43,320 nt of DNA from CAZTJA01 sp964613745 (GTDB lineage: Bacteria > Desulfobacterota > Desulfomonilia > Desulfomonilales > Desulfomonilaceae), in assembly GCA_964613745.1 (NCBI GenBank), contig CAZTJA010000014.1, positions 1 through 43,320 of the forward strand, given 5' to 3'. Under the pieces are notes generated by a model. It was given only the letters and a program-made list of their open reading frames with translations, was not told the origin of the DNA and searched no databases. Shown here in pieces: positions 16,971 to 25,414 of the stretch (within the stretch, counting starts at the first letter, position 1; the number at the start of each line of letters is the position of its first letter). The position numbers and the translations under genes were made by a program.

Positions 16971-18020
16971 TTAGAAGATTACTCCGAGTTCCATGAAGCC
17001 GCCTTCGAGGGCGTGTTTCAGGAGGTAATCCTGCTGTGTTTTCTTCAATTCTACGTAGCGATAGCCGCCCTTAACGAAGCCCCATCGACCGTAGTTCATG
17101 GGGATGGAGTACTTGCAGCCTGCCTGTGCATCCACACCCTCCACATCATCTAGGAAGATCACACCGGCTTTGTAATCGCAGGAGAATGTGCCGCCATTCC
17201 AGGCCGTGCTCATGCACCTTTCGATTTCAAGACCCACTATGGCTGCATCCGTGCCCTTGCTCAGGGTTGATGCGCCCCATCCGCAAAAGCCGCATCCTAC
17301 TGTAATTTTGTCATCCGCATGTACCCAGTCGGTGAATATGCTGACGGCGGAGTTGCAGGTCCGAATCGCATCGTAGAGTACTCCTACTCTCTGATAGAGA
17401 TGCTGCCATTCGGAGTTGATGTTATTGGTGCCGCCAAAGAATTGGTTTCCAAAGTAGAATTGGTTCCAATTGTTCCAGTTCCATCCTCCGCCTTTTAGGT
17501 CAAGACCGAGAATGCTGTAGCGGATAGCCCACTGAGGCCGGAACTGATATTTGGCGGTAAATTGAGCCAAGACCTGGTGCGCAGGCAGTTGGAGGTCATC
17601 ATTAAAGTCGACCTCACGGTTGGCCCATCCTCCGGCCCACCAATTGTTGCGCGGCCACTGGACCGTTCCTCTGGTTCTGGCAAAGAATGCCTGAACGCTC
17701 ATTTCCCACTGGCCCGGAGCTGTTCTCGGAAGAATGCAGCCGGCCGGGAGCATTGCGGGAGCGCATGCCGGCAAAGCTTTTACCTTGCTAATTCCTACCG
17801 GCATTGGTGCACAAGGTAGAAATGCAGGTGCATAAGCTTGGCCGAATTTTGAAGTTTTGATTTTTTGGGTTGCCTGCACAGGAGTGGCCCCCGCCTGACC
17901 TGGTTTCAGTAGGACCTCTAAGGACTCATCAGGTCCTGCGGCCCATACGGCGGTGGCGAGAACTGTTGACAGGAAAACAACTAGACATACCAACGGCGTA
18001 GAAGGTATTCTTCTCAACAT
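16971..18020 (-). CDS. Cys- and Trp-rich outer-membrane beta-barrel-like protein
   Basis: 349 aa. An N-terminal signal peptide (hydrophobic about 8-25, cleavage near VWAAG) is followed by a linker with Pro/Ala/Cys motifs (LPCAPMP, PACAPAMLPAGC), then many short aromatic strands (about 100-349: WPRNNWWAGGW, KGGGWNWNNWNQFYF, alternating hydrophobic residues) and a terminal ELGVIF ending in Phe, the usual signal for barrel assembly. I do not recognise a specific family; an outer-membrane porin or surface protein is the likely role. Cys residues (CGFCGWG and others) are numerous for a barrel. SD GGGAGGAAGGGT precedes the ATG at 18020. Confidence 0.8.
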   Translation of the reverse strand: MLRRIPSTPLVCLVVFLSTVLATAVWAAGPDESLEVLLKPGQAGATPVQATQKIKTSKFGQAYAPAFLPCAPMPVGISKVKALPACAPAMLPAGCILPRTAPGQWEMSVQAFFARTRGTVQWPRNNWWAGGWANREVDFNDDLQLPAHQVLAQFTAKYQFRPQWAIRYSILGLDLKGGGWNWNNWNQFYFGNQFFGGTNNINSEWQHLYQRVGVLYDAIRTCNSAVSIFTDWVHADDKITVGCGFCGWGASTLSKGTDAAIVGLEIERCMSTAWNGGTFSCDYKAGVIFLDDVEGVDAQAGCKYSIPMNYGRWGFVKGGYRYVELKKTQQDYLLKHALEGGFMELGVIF

Positions 18021-18401
18021 ACCCTTCCTCCCAACTCGAAATGTTGGATATTGCTTTAATGATACGGCGTTTTTATGTCAAGAAAAAAATAAGGATAATT
18101 CTAGTTAGTTGTCAAAATTTGCGAGAAACTGGTGGATGCCGTGATGTAACATCTTGTTTTTATTCAGTCTGAGCTGGTACGCGTACCGCTGAGAAACACC
18201 AAGAAATTGATCCTCTTCGTGTATAAGTTTGCGGATTGAGTATAATAACTTAGGTTAACTATCTGTTATTTAGATGGTTTATGGCTAACCAGCCCGCCGC
18301 TTATGGCCCCTTGACTCTTAGTTATGATTGCGTTAACCCTGACCTCGAAAATAGAATTACTCAGTATTTCAGCGTAGAAGCTGGTACCGCTTGAGGAAAG
18401 A
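18021..18401. other. 381-base divergent intergenic region
   Basis: Lies between the minus-strand outer-membrane gene and the plus-strand carboxypeptidase gene. It holds the minus-strand promoter candidates above and an A+T-rich stretch with TATAAT at 18241-18246, which lacks a good -35 at normal spacing, and TTGACT at 18311-18316. No reading frame or RNA gene is convincing. Confidence 0.6.
18076..18115 (-). promoter_or_regulatory. Candidate tandem -35 boxes upstream of the outer-membrane protein gene
   Basis: Two perfect TTGACA boxes on the minus strand (complement of 18076-18081 and of 18110-18115). The distal one is followed after 18 bases by TATTTT (complement of 18086-18091). The proximal one has only weak -10 candidates (TAAAGC at 17 bases). 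Good positions, about 60-95 bases before the start; actual use is unproven. Confidence 0.4.
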
Positions 18402-19883
18402 ATGTTGAAGGATAATTACAAACAACTTGCGCGAGCTAATCGAATCGTGAATAGCCGATTCTCAATCATATTTTCGGCGATGATGGTCTTGTGGTCGATT
18501 CAACCTAGTTTTTCTGCAGGAATAAATTCGGCGCAGCTCGATCAAATAATAAAGAGTGAGCTTCCTACCGGTTTTGAAGTCACCATGCAGATGATAGATC
18601 TCCAGACGGGGAAGGTGATAGCAGAGAGAAACCCTGATCTTCCCCTTGTTCCGGCCAGTACGATGAAAGTGGTTACGAGTGCTGCCGCACTAAGCACGCT
18701 GGGACCGGAATTTACGTTTCCCACCCACATCTATGCCGATGACCAGAGGGGAGGCTCGGTCGGTAACTTGTATATTAGGGGATTTGGGGATCCATATCTT
18801 GTAAATGAAGAACTGTTTGCATTGGCTAGAAATCTGAAGGACAGGGGACTTACCGAGATCCGAGGGAAAATAATTGTTGACGATTCCTACTTTCAACCTG
18901 AAAAACCGCTGGATGAAAACGAAAAACTTGGGCCTCGCTCTTACCATGCGCCTTATGGGGCACTCTCTTTAAATTTTAATTCCGTAAAGTTCATGATCAA
19001 ACCGGGTCAGTCCGCAGGAAAACACGCTGAAATTTTCGTGGATCCACCTTCAGAACACGTGAATGTAAAATCGTCCGTGAAGACGGTGAACGGAGCTAAA
19101 CCGGCTCATCTCGAAATCACAAAATCTCAGGTTGAAAATGGTAGGGAAACCATTTTTGCCGAAGGTACGATTGGTGTTGATGCTCCTGTAAAAGGTCGTT
19201 ACGTTAATGTTTCCGAACCCGCTTTGTATACGGGATACGTGCTAAAGGAATTTTTGCTTAGAGAGGGCATACAGTTGGGGGGACGAGTTTCTAAGGGTAA
19301 GATTCCGGAAAATGCAAAGCCGTTCATGGAATTCAATTCTCGTCCACTCGCCGTAATCATTTACGGGCTGAATAAATACAGCAATAATTTCATGGCGGAA
19401 CAAATCAGTCTTGCAATGGGAGCGCAGGTGTATGGGCCTCCGGGAACCCGAGATAAGGGCTTGTCCGTTATGAGGAGTTTTCTGCAGTCGCTGGGGGTCA
19501 AAGATTCACAATTTGAATTAAAGGAGGCCAGCGGCTTATCGCGCGGTAATAGAATCAGCTCTTCCGCTTTGGTCAAGGTGCTGCTTAATGCTTCGAGGGA
19601 TTTCGGTTATAATGCAGAGTTTATGGCCTCATTTGGAATTTCCGGAATAGACGGCACAATGAAGGAAAAGTTTACTGATCCCGAAACAAGGCGTAGGTTG
19701 AGGGCAAAAACGGGAACATTGAAAGGAGTTAATGCATTAGCGGGATACGGAGTTTTTCCGGATTCCAAGGCTTTCGCTTTTGCGGTAATAGTCAACTCTC
19801 AAAAAGAGGGAACCGGAATCATTAACTATGGGGATCGAATCATGAGAGCGGTGATGGAACTTCCCGTAATCAAGAACAAATAG
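18402..19883 (+). CDS. dacB: PBP4-type D-alanyl-D-alanine carboxypeptidase/endopeptidase
   Basis: 493 aa. Signal/anchor region near residues 20-38. Penicillin-binding motifs are present in order: STMK (Ser86-Lys89; catalytic Ser86), SNN (Ser327), and KTG (Lys436-Gly438). The long insert between the first and second motifs, with GFGDPYLVNEELFALARNLKDRGL and APYGALSLNFNS, is typical of the class C PBP4/DacB family. The enzyme trims cell-wall peptides in the periplasm. ATG at 18402 has GAGGAAAG upstream. It is a single gene, divergent from the outer-membrane protein. Confidence 0.95.
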   Translation: MLKDNYKQLARANRIVNSRFSIIFSAMMVLWSIQPSFSAGINSAQLDQIIKSELPTGFEVTMQMIDLQTGKVIAERNPDLPLVPASTMKVVTSAAALSTLGPEFTFPTHIYADDQRGGSVGNLYIRGFGDPYLVNEELFALARNLKDRGLTEIRGKIIVDDSYFQPEKPLDENEKLGPRSYHAPYGALSLNFNSVKFMIKPGQSAGKHAEIFVDPPSEHVNVKSSVKTVNGAKPAHLEITKSQVENGRETIFAEGTIGVDAPVKGRYVNVSEPALYTGYVLKEFLLREGIQLGGRVSKGKIPENAKPFMEFNSRPLAVIIYGLNKYSNNFMAEQISLAMGAQVYGPPGTRDKGLSVMRSFLQSLGVKDSQFELKEASGLSRGNRISSSALVKVLLNASRDFGYNAEFMASFGISGIDGTMKEKFTDPETRRRLRAKTGTLKGVNALAGYGVFPDSKAFAFAVIVNSQKEGTGIINYGDRIMRAVMELPVIKNK

Positions 19884-19943
19884 AGTTTGCGACGGTCCAA
19901 ATTGGGAATTATAACTAAAATTTTGGATTTACATAAGGTGACA

Positions 19944-20078
19944 ATGATGACAAATTTTGAACCCATTTTTTTTGCTGTTTTACTCGGATTCGCAATGGTA
20001 ATAGTCAGTATATTGCTTGGTCCTTCTTTCTTTAGTGCTTACCAGAACTGGAAAATTCAGCGAGGGGCGAGGAAGTAG
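19944..20078 (+). CDS. Small one-helix membrane protein
   Basis: 44 aa from ATG at 19944, with AAGGTGA just upstream; a longer in-frame start at 19887 also exists but has no ribosome site. One membrane helix (about 6-29: PIFFAVLLGFAMVIVSILLGPSF) and a basic tail (WKIQRGARK). Such short proteins often associate with larger membrane complexes. No function can be assigned. It follows dacB by 60 bases and precedes the tRNA gene. Confidence 0.55.
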   Translation: MMTNFEPIFFAVLLGFAMVIVSILLGPSFFSAYQNWKIQRGARK

Positions 20079-20097
20079 TCTCATCTTGAAAAAATGA

Positions 20098-20125
20098 ATG
20101 ACTAGCCTCTGATACATGTTATAAT
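20098..20125 (+). promoter_or_regulatory. Promoter of tRNA-Leu
   Basis: ATGACT (20098-20103) and a perfect TATAAT (20120-20125) with a 16-base spacer, 21 bases before the tRNA 5' end. The -35 is weak (4/6). Confidence 0.6.
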
Positions 20126-20146
20126 CAAAAGCTGTCCCCTGTTTAT

Positions 20147-20231
20147 GCGAGAGTGGCGGAATTGGCAGACGCACTGGACTTAGGATCCAGCGGGGCGACC
20201 CATGGGGGTTCGAGTCCCCCCTCTCGCACCA
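20147..20231 (+). tRNA. tRNA-Leu (UAG anticodon)
   Basis: Acceptor arms GCGAGAG (20147-20153) and CTCTCGC (20221-20227), D-arm with GGCGGAATTGGCAGACGC, anticodon stem CTGGA/TCCAG (20174-20178, 20186-20190) with loop CTTAGGA and anticodon TAG at 20181-20183, a 13-base variable arm of the class II type (GGG/CCC), T-arm GGGGG-TTCGAGT-CCCCC (20204-20220), discriminator A at 20228 and encoded CCA at 20229-20231. Reads CUA and, with wobble, CUN codons. Confidence 0.97.
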
Positions 20232-20420
20232 TCTTTCCTGATTCTTTTTCCCCGGTGTGAGTTAGTCGTTTTCCGAAATCTAAGTTCCCTAGAATAGGGA
20301 TCGGTACTCACTGATCCATTCAGCGGACAGCCGCAATTAAGATTCAATTTGCCATAATTAAAGTAATGCTTTAAATTAAGAACGTTAATTCAGAAGGTTC
20401 AAATCTGAAAGGATGTATAG

Positions 20421-20720
20421 ATGAGAAGGTTTCTTCAAATCGGGATTTTAACCGTGTGCGCATGTGCCGTTTTCGTTATATCGGCTTCGGCTCAGCAATA
20501 TGGGTATTATTATTATCCGCCGGTTGCCGTGCCGCCCAATTGGAACCCTTATGGTTATCAATATGGTCCGCAACCGGTTTTAAAGTATAGACTGGCACCG
20601 GATCCGCGTACAATTCGAAAATGGGACTCCGAAAACAGGATGTTGGATTACGAAGCTCTCATGCGCGGCCCGCTTAATCCCGAGGGATCAGTTGATTACA
20701 TGTTGAGAAATTTTCAATGA
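20421..20720 (+). CDS. Small exported Tyr/Pro-rich protein
   Basis: 99 aa. Signal peptide about 1-24 (RRFLQIGILTVCACAVFVISASAQ; a Cys pair at 13 and 15 lies in the hydrophobic core, and cleavage is probably after ASA). The mature N-terminus is Tyr/Pro-rich (QQYGYYYYPPVAVPPNWNPYGYQYGPQP), followed by a short charged C-terminal part. No family recognised; likely a periplasmic or surface protein. ATG at 20421 has GAAAGGA upstream. It is convergent with the STAS gene, whose end is 22 bases away. Confidence 0.75.
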   Translation: MRRFLQIGILTVCACAVFVISASAQQYGYYYYPPVAVPPNWNPYGYQYGPQPVLKYRLAPDPRTIRKWDSENRMLDYEALMRGPLNPEGSVDYMLRNFQ

Positions 20721-20742
20721 ACGAATACATGATGAGTTCGGC

Positions 20743-21099
20743 TCATGACTTCACATGAGAAGGCTGATTTCCCAACGTGCTTGAGATTGCATCATCGGTG
20801 CTGTCGAAAATCTCAAATACTCGATGTAACCTGGTAAGTTCGAAGAGCGTTTTAGCCTGAGGAGACGGATTGGCAATCTTCATGTCTCCTCCTTCTTTGA
20901 TCAAAGATCTCAGTGACGCCACCAATGCACCGCAACCGGAGCTATCAATAAATCGTGTTTTCTTAAGGTCTATAACAAGCTTATTCTTACCCTTAGCTAT
21001 CATATCTTTGATTAGATCTCGGAAATCGGAGGCGATATTGGCATCAAGCCGTTCATTCGTCGCGATTACTACAACGCCGTCTTTTTCTTCTACTTGCAT
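20743..21099 (-). CDS. STAS-domain anti-sigma factor antagonist
   Basis: 118 aa, a single STAS domain. LDANIASDFRDLIKDMI and VIDLKKTRFIDSSGCGALVASL match the SpoIIAA/RsbV pattern, with Ser53/Ser54 in the phosphorylation position, and GGDMKIANPSPQAKTLFELTRLHRVFEIFDS continues the fold. Such proteins bind an anti-sigma kinase when unphosphorylated. No anti-sigma kinase or sigma factor is adjacent, so it is an orphan. ATG at 21099 has GAGGA six bases upstream. The C-terminal tail is slightly longer than usual. Confidence 0.88.
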   Translation of the reverse strand: MQVEEKDGVVVIATNERLDANIASDFRDLIKDMIAKGKNKLVIDLKKTRFIDSSGCGALVASLRSLIKEGGDMKIANPSPQAKTLFELTRLHRVFEIFDSTDDAISSTLGNQPSHVKS

Positions 21100-21229
21100 G
21101 TGATTCCTCGATATTGCAGAGCTTTGTTCAGGAAGAACAACTCCGATGTGAATCTGCCAAACAGAGGTTATACAAATCTTTAGATTTCTTCAACGACTTT
21201 AAATGTTCGAAATAAGTTGAGAGTTTTCT

Positions 21230-22675
21230 TTATCCGGTGAGTAAACGCCATAGAGCCTTTGAAAGGATGACAAAATCTTGACGTAAATTTCGTGTGGCAA
21301 CATATTGGTTTTCAGCCATAATCTTTTCGTGCTCCGACGCATTATTCAGACCTAATGCATCCACCGGGGTGAATAATCCTGCGGGTGCTCCGAATCGTTC
21401 TCTCGTCCATTCTTCGGTGAAATGACTGGTATTTGCGTGAGACAATCTTCGCACCCCAACCAGTCTCAACCTTCCCGAGACAACATCGAATAGACCCGCA
21501 AGTCGAGATACAAAAGGACCTGAACTATCGAAGACACGAAATTCGCCACTTTCAAGCCCTGCCGGGCAAGAGGAGCTGACTTCCAAGTCACAGACGAGCA
21601 ACTCCTGCTTATCAAGAGACTTCTTGCCCTTCAATTTTCTTATCAGCATCTTCGTTACCCAAACAGGGAAAGTCAGGAGCAACAAAAAGCCTGCAATTAT
21701 TCTATCTACAAAGGAGATAATTTTCGCACCAAAAAAACCATCTTTGAGTTCCGCCAAGATAACGGGATCAATGACGGTGACCCAAGTTCCGATCCCAATA
21801 TTGTACACGTGGTTGCCCGCGGCTATTGAATTCTCGAGGTTAGTATCAACCCCAATGTAGGTCTTGCTGAAGACGACAGCAGATTTAATGAGGGCTCCTT
21901 GATCGATCACGACTCCGTCATTAATAACCGATCCCGATAGGATTCTTGACCCGCTATTCAACTGGACGTAATTTCCGACGTACACGGGATTCTCAATGGC
22001 CACATTAGGGCCTATATACGTATGATGACCACAAAATGATCCTTCTTCCGTTAATTCTTTGATGTTCCCCCATTGCTGTAACTTTCCCGAGATCGCGAGC
22101 GTATTTAAGTAATAGAGTTTTTCCGGCGAATCGACCAGAAGCCAATCTGTGTCATAGTAGAGTTGATTGACAGATTTGTTGGAATTTTCATCAATTTTGA
22201 GACAAAGAATTCCGGCAGATTTTGGCTCTATCTGAGCATTACTTTGCTGGGGCAAATGCTTTGAATCAGGGAAAACCACTTCGAGATCGGTTTTCATCTG
22301 TTCTAGTTGCAGTTTCTTGATAATAGCCTTCCAATCAATATCGCTGCACAGCTCACATGGAAATATCACTACCTGAGAACCGATCGGAAATATGCTTTTG
22401 GCGAGGTCTATGGGAGAAGGAACGTCCTGAAACACGTATGTCGAAATTTCTATTCCCCATCTTGAGCCGTTGCCTAGAAAGATTTGTGCACTGACCGGAT
22501 GTTCAAGCAAAGCTATGTGAATCTTAGGAATTCCGGAAGATACAAGTCGCTCAATTTGTTTTTCAATAATGGGTTTTCCTAGAGCAGACAACATGCAGAC
22601 TGGTTTGTGACGCGTAAGCGGCAGAAATTGGTCCCCGAGTTGAAAGCACGTCATTAAAATTTGAATATCATCCAT
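21230..22675 (-). CDS. Nucleotidyltransferase/left-handed beta-helix/sugar-transferase-like fusion
   Basis: 481 aa. Part 1 (about 1-190) resembles a sugar-nucleotidyltransferase core (LTRHKPVCMLSALGKPIIEKQIERLVSSGIPKIHIAL), but the usual N-terminal GGxGTRL loop is missing. Part 2 (about 210-310) is a left-handed beta-helix with hexapeptide repeats (VAIENPVYVGNYVQLNSGSRILSGSVINDGVVID). Part 3 has a membrane-type segment (about 318-345) and a divergent bacterial sugar-transferase tail (about 380-481: LAGLFDVVSGRLRLVGVRRLS, then AGLFTPVDALGLN and QDFVILSKALWRLL). A polysaccharide or exopolysaccharide role is likely, but missing catalytic motifs suggest a regulatory or structural protein. It stands divergent from the epimerase gene. 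Confidence 0.6.
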   Translation of the reverse strand: MDDIQILMTCFQLGDQFLPLTRHKPVCMLSALGKPIIEKQIERLVSSGIPKIHIALLEHPVSAQIFLGNGSRWGIEISTYVFQDVPSPIDLAKSIFPIGSQVVIFPCELCSDIDWKAIIKKLQLEQMKTDLEVVFPDSKHLPQQSNAQIEPKSAGILCLKIDENSNKSVNQLYYDTDWLLVDSPEKLYYLNTLAISGKLQQWGNIKELTEEGSFCGHHTYIGPNVAIENPVYVGNYVQLNSGSRILSGSVINDGVVIDQGALIKSAVVFSKTYIGVDTNLENSIAAGNHVYNIGIGTWVTVIDPVILAELKDGFFGAKIISFVDRIIAGFLLLLTFPVWVTKMLIRKLKGKKSLDKQELLVCDLEVSSSCPAGLESGEFRVFDSSGPFVSRLAGLFDVVSGRLRLVGVRRLSHANTSHFTEEWTRERFGAPAGLFTPVDALGLNNASEHEKIMAENQYVATRNLRQDFVILSKALWRLLTG

Positions 22676-23097
22676 TTACTTCAGTATTCCTCGTGCAACC
22701 ATTTCGAAGAACTTGGCTCTCATATTGTGGAAATAAACATAGCAAGACGATCACGGAAATTATACAACATCTGCCCGCAATGCGGCGATATTTTCCCGTT
22801 GGTTTCTTGTTAATGGTTTACCAAAATTAATTGAGAGACAAAGATGTGAATATTATCCGAATCATATATAATGTGAACAATTGATAGTGTTTCGATTCTT
22901 ATGAAGAATGCGATGTGTCAATTGACTGTCGGTTCATTTAGCGGTTTGCAATTTGTCGGTACATTGTGCTCCTGCAAACCCGAAGTAGCTTAAGAAAAGT
23001 TCGTATTGTTAAATCATAATTCATATTGTCGCTAAACTTGTCGATGAAATTGGGTGATCTCAATTGTTGGAAATAATTGCTACAAGTGGGGTAATTA
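22676..23097. other. 422-base divergent intergenic region, A+T-rich
   Basis: Separates the fusion gene (minus) from the epimerase gene (plus). A TATAAT on the minus strand (complement of 22759-22764) and a plus-strand TATAAT at 22867-22872 are promoter candidates, but both lack a clear -35. A 30-codon frame at 22900-22992 with several Cys is not supported by a ribosome site. I see no RNA gene or repeat. Confidence 0.6.
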
Positions 23098-24219
23098 ATG
23101 TCGATCGCATTGGTCACGGGATCTGCCGGCTTAATTGGTAGCGAAGCTGTTCAACTCTTCGCGTCCAAGGGAATGGACGTTGTCGGAATTGATAATGATA
23201 TGCGAAAAGTGTTCTTCGGAAATGAAGCAAGCACTTCATGGAGGCGTAAATGGCTCGAAAAGAGCATTTCAAGCTATCGGCATTTCAGTATGGATATTCG
23301 AGATGCCGGTTCGCTCGAGACAATCTTCAAGAAATTGAAAAAAGATATTGGGCTCATCATCCACACGGCGGCTCAACCGTCCCATGATTGGGCGGCCAAA
23401 GATCCAATGACGGATTTTACCGTTAATGCAAACGGCACACTCAATCTGTTGGAAATGACGCGACGTTACTGCCCGGATGCCGTTTTCATCTTCACCAGCA
23501 CAAACAAGGTTTACGGGGACGCTCCCAATCGATTACCTCTTAGGGAGTTGGATTCCAGATGGGAAATTGACGAAACTCATCGTTATGGTCCTTTTGGTAT
23601 TGACGAATCCATGAGTATAGATTGTTCCCTGCATAGCTTGTTTGGTGCATCGAAAGTCGCTGCCGATGTTCTCGTCCAGGAATACGGCCGGTATTTTGGA
23701 ATGAAAACCGTTTGCTTCAGGGGAGGATGCCTTACCGGTCCAAGCCATTCGGGGTCTCAGTTGCATGGATTCCTCGCGTATTTGGCCAAATGCGCCATAA
23801 CGGAAGAAATGTATACCGTTTTTGGGTACAAGGGAAAGCAGGTTCGCGATAATATTCATGCGTATGATCTCGTCAATTGCTTTTGGCATTTTTTTCAGGC
23901 CCCGCGGTCCGGAGAGGTTTACAATATCGGCGGTGGAAGATTCTCAAATTGTTCCATGCTGGAAGCCATTGAAATTTGCCAAGATATTTTGGGTCGAGAA
24001 ATGCGTTGGACCTACACGGATCAGAATCGAACCGGGGATCACAAATGGTGGATAGGCGATATCCGAAAATTTCAGTCTCACTATCCCGATTGGCACATAA
24101 CATACGACGTGTATGGAATTTTGTATGAGATTATTCATTCGTTGAAAGAACGGATCAAGGTTGAACCCGAATCCAGCAGGAGTTATAAGTGGAACGGAGA
24201 CCGCATCCACATCTCCTAA
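23098..24219 (+). CDS. CDP-paratose (tyvelose) 2-epimerase-like NAD-dependent epimerase
   Basis: 373 aa. Rossmann GSAGLIGS at the N-terminus, then the characteristic strings of the CDP-tyvelose/CDP-paratose 2-epimerase group: FGNEASTSW, IHTAAQPSHDWAAKDPMTDF, TSTNKVYGD, HSLFGASKVAADVLVQEYGRYFGM, FRGGCLTGPSHSG, YKGKQVRDNIHAYDLV, YNIGGGRFSNCSMLEAIE. In place of the classic YxxxK there is F182-GAS-K186, as I recall for this subgroup. The enzyme should convert CDP-paratose to CDP-tyvelose for a surface polysaccharide; the other CDP-sugar genes are not nearby, so the exact substrate is open. The next gene starts immediately after its stop. Confidence 0.85.
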   Translation: MSIALVTGSAGLIGSEAVQLFASKGMDVVGIDNDMRKVFFGNEASTSWRRKWLEKSISSYRHFSMDIRDAGSLETIFKKLKKDIGLIIHTAAQPSHDWAAKDPMTDFTVNANGTLNLLEMTRRYCPDAVFIFTSTNKVYGDAPNRLPLRELDSRWEIDETHRYGPFGIDESMSIDCSLHSLFGASKVAADVLVQEYGRYFGMKTVCFRGGCLTGPSHSGSQLHGFLAYLAKCAITEEMYTVFGYKGKQVRDNIHAYDLVNCFWHFFQAPRSGEVYNIGGGRFSNCSMLEAIEICQDILGREMRWTYTDQNRTGDHKWWIGDIRKFQSHYPDWHITYDVYGILYEIIHSLKERIKVEPESSRSYKWNGDRIHIS

Positions 24220-25254
24220 ATGACAAGAATAGGTTCAACATTGATGTCGTTTTTCAATTTACCCACCGGTGATAACGATGACCTGACGGATGTGCCCGGC
24301 ATTCGGGTTGGTCATGCTCAAGATGTCGAATCAGGGACCGGAGTAACGGTAATTCTTTTTCCTGAAAGAGGAGCTATAGCAGGGTGCAGAATAGGTGGCA
24401 GCGCTCCTTCCACAAGACAAATGGATTCTCTTGATCCGGTTCACATTGTGGATCGGATCCATGCGATATGCCTGAGCGGTGGTAGTGCTTTCGGTTTGGA
24501 TGCTGCGGGGGGCGTGTTAGCCTTTTTGGCCGAAAACGGAGTCGGGTTCAGGGTGGGAGACCAGATTGTTCCGATAGTTCCCAGCGCAGTTATATTTGAT
24601 CTCAACTTCAAAAATTCCGGAGTAAAACCTGATTCGGTAATGGGGCGTGCGGCGTGTCTTGCCGCAGACCTGGTTCCTATGCCCCAAGGCAGCGTTGGTG
24701 CGGGTACGGGTGCCACAGTGGGTAAATTGTACGGAATGGCTCAGGCCATGAAAGGCGGTTTGGGAAGCGCTTCGGTAATTTCGGATCGACTGGTGGTGGC
24801 CGCACTGGTTGTTGTCAATGCATACGGAGATATTCTTGATCGGGATGGTTCCATTCTGGCAGGCGCCCGCACAGCTCCGGATTCCTTCGAATTTGCAGAT
24901 TCGACTGCAATGCTGGTGACCGGAAAAGCGCGATCAAGATCTCTTCCAGTTGAAAACACCACTTTGGCAATTGTGGCTACAAATGCACGCTGTGATCAGA
25001 CCATGTGTACGAGAATAGCCGGGCAATCAACTTTGGGACTGGGGCATGTAATCAGACCTTTTCACAGCCATATTGATGGTGATCTGACTATCGTGCTGAG
25101 TTTAGGAGATGTTGAAGCAGACCCAAATCGTGTTTCCCTGATGGCGGCATCTGTTCTCGGTAGAGCTGTTAGAAAGGCAATCAGAAAAGCCGATGGTTTT
25201 GAGACGGTTCCTGCATGGCGTGACATTGCGGATCCCGTCCCTTTCAACTCTTAA
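24220..25254 (+). CDS. P1-family (DmpA-like) N-terminal-nucleophile peptidase
   Basis: 344 aa. GxDNDDLTDVPGIRVGHAQD and GCRIGGSAPSTRQMDSLDP are hallmarks of P1/S58 proteins, as are LSGGSAFGLDAAGGV and GAGTGATVGKL. The predicted self-cleavage is in ENTTLAIVATNA, between Asn246 and Thr247, giving an N-terminal Thr nucleophile. The family cleaves short peptides or beta-amino acyl groups. The ATG at 24220 directly follows the upstream stop (TAAATG); an ATG at 24244 (eight residues shorter) is also possible. It is probably co-transcribed with the epimerase, but there is no evident biochemical link. Confidence 0.88.
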   Translation: MTRIGSTLMSFFNLPTGDNDDLTDVPGIRVGHAQDVESGTGVTVILFPERGAIAGCRIGGSAPSTRQMDSLDPVHIVDRIHAICLSGGSAFGLDAAGGVLAFLAENGVGFRVGDQIVPIVPSAVIFDLNFKNSGVKPDSVMGRAACLAADLVPMPQGSVGAGTGATVGKLYGMAQAMKGGLGSASVISDRLVVAALVVVNAYGDILDRDGSILAGARTAPDSFEFADSTAMLVTGKARSRSLPVENTTLAIVATNARCDQTMCTRIAGQSTLGLGHVIRPFHSHIDGDLTIVLSLGDVEADPNRVSLMAASVLGRAVRKAIRKADGFETVPAWRDIADPVPFNS

Positions 25255-25414
25255 TCTATCAGTCGTTCTTTTCCAATGTAGCCGGCAAAGCGGATTCTGA
25301 AGAATTTTGTCCTTTATCATTCTGCTCGAAAATGATACACTTACCATGTTTTTCTGCTCTTCTAAGCCCCAATCGAAAACACAATAATAGAATGGTTTAG
25401 AGGGAGGGATTTTC

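Noticed and set aside
20721..20750. Short ATGAG/CTCAT hairpin between two convergent genes as a terminator
   Set aside because: Only five base pairs and no T-run on either strand.
22900..22992. 30-codon frame with Cys residues before the epimerase gene
   Set aside because: No ribosome site and no recognisable pattern; length is within chance.
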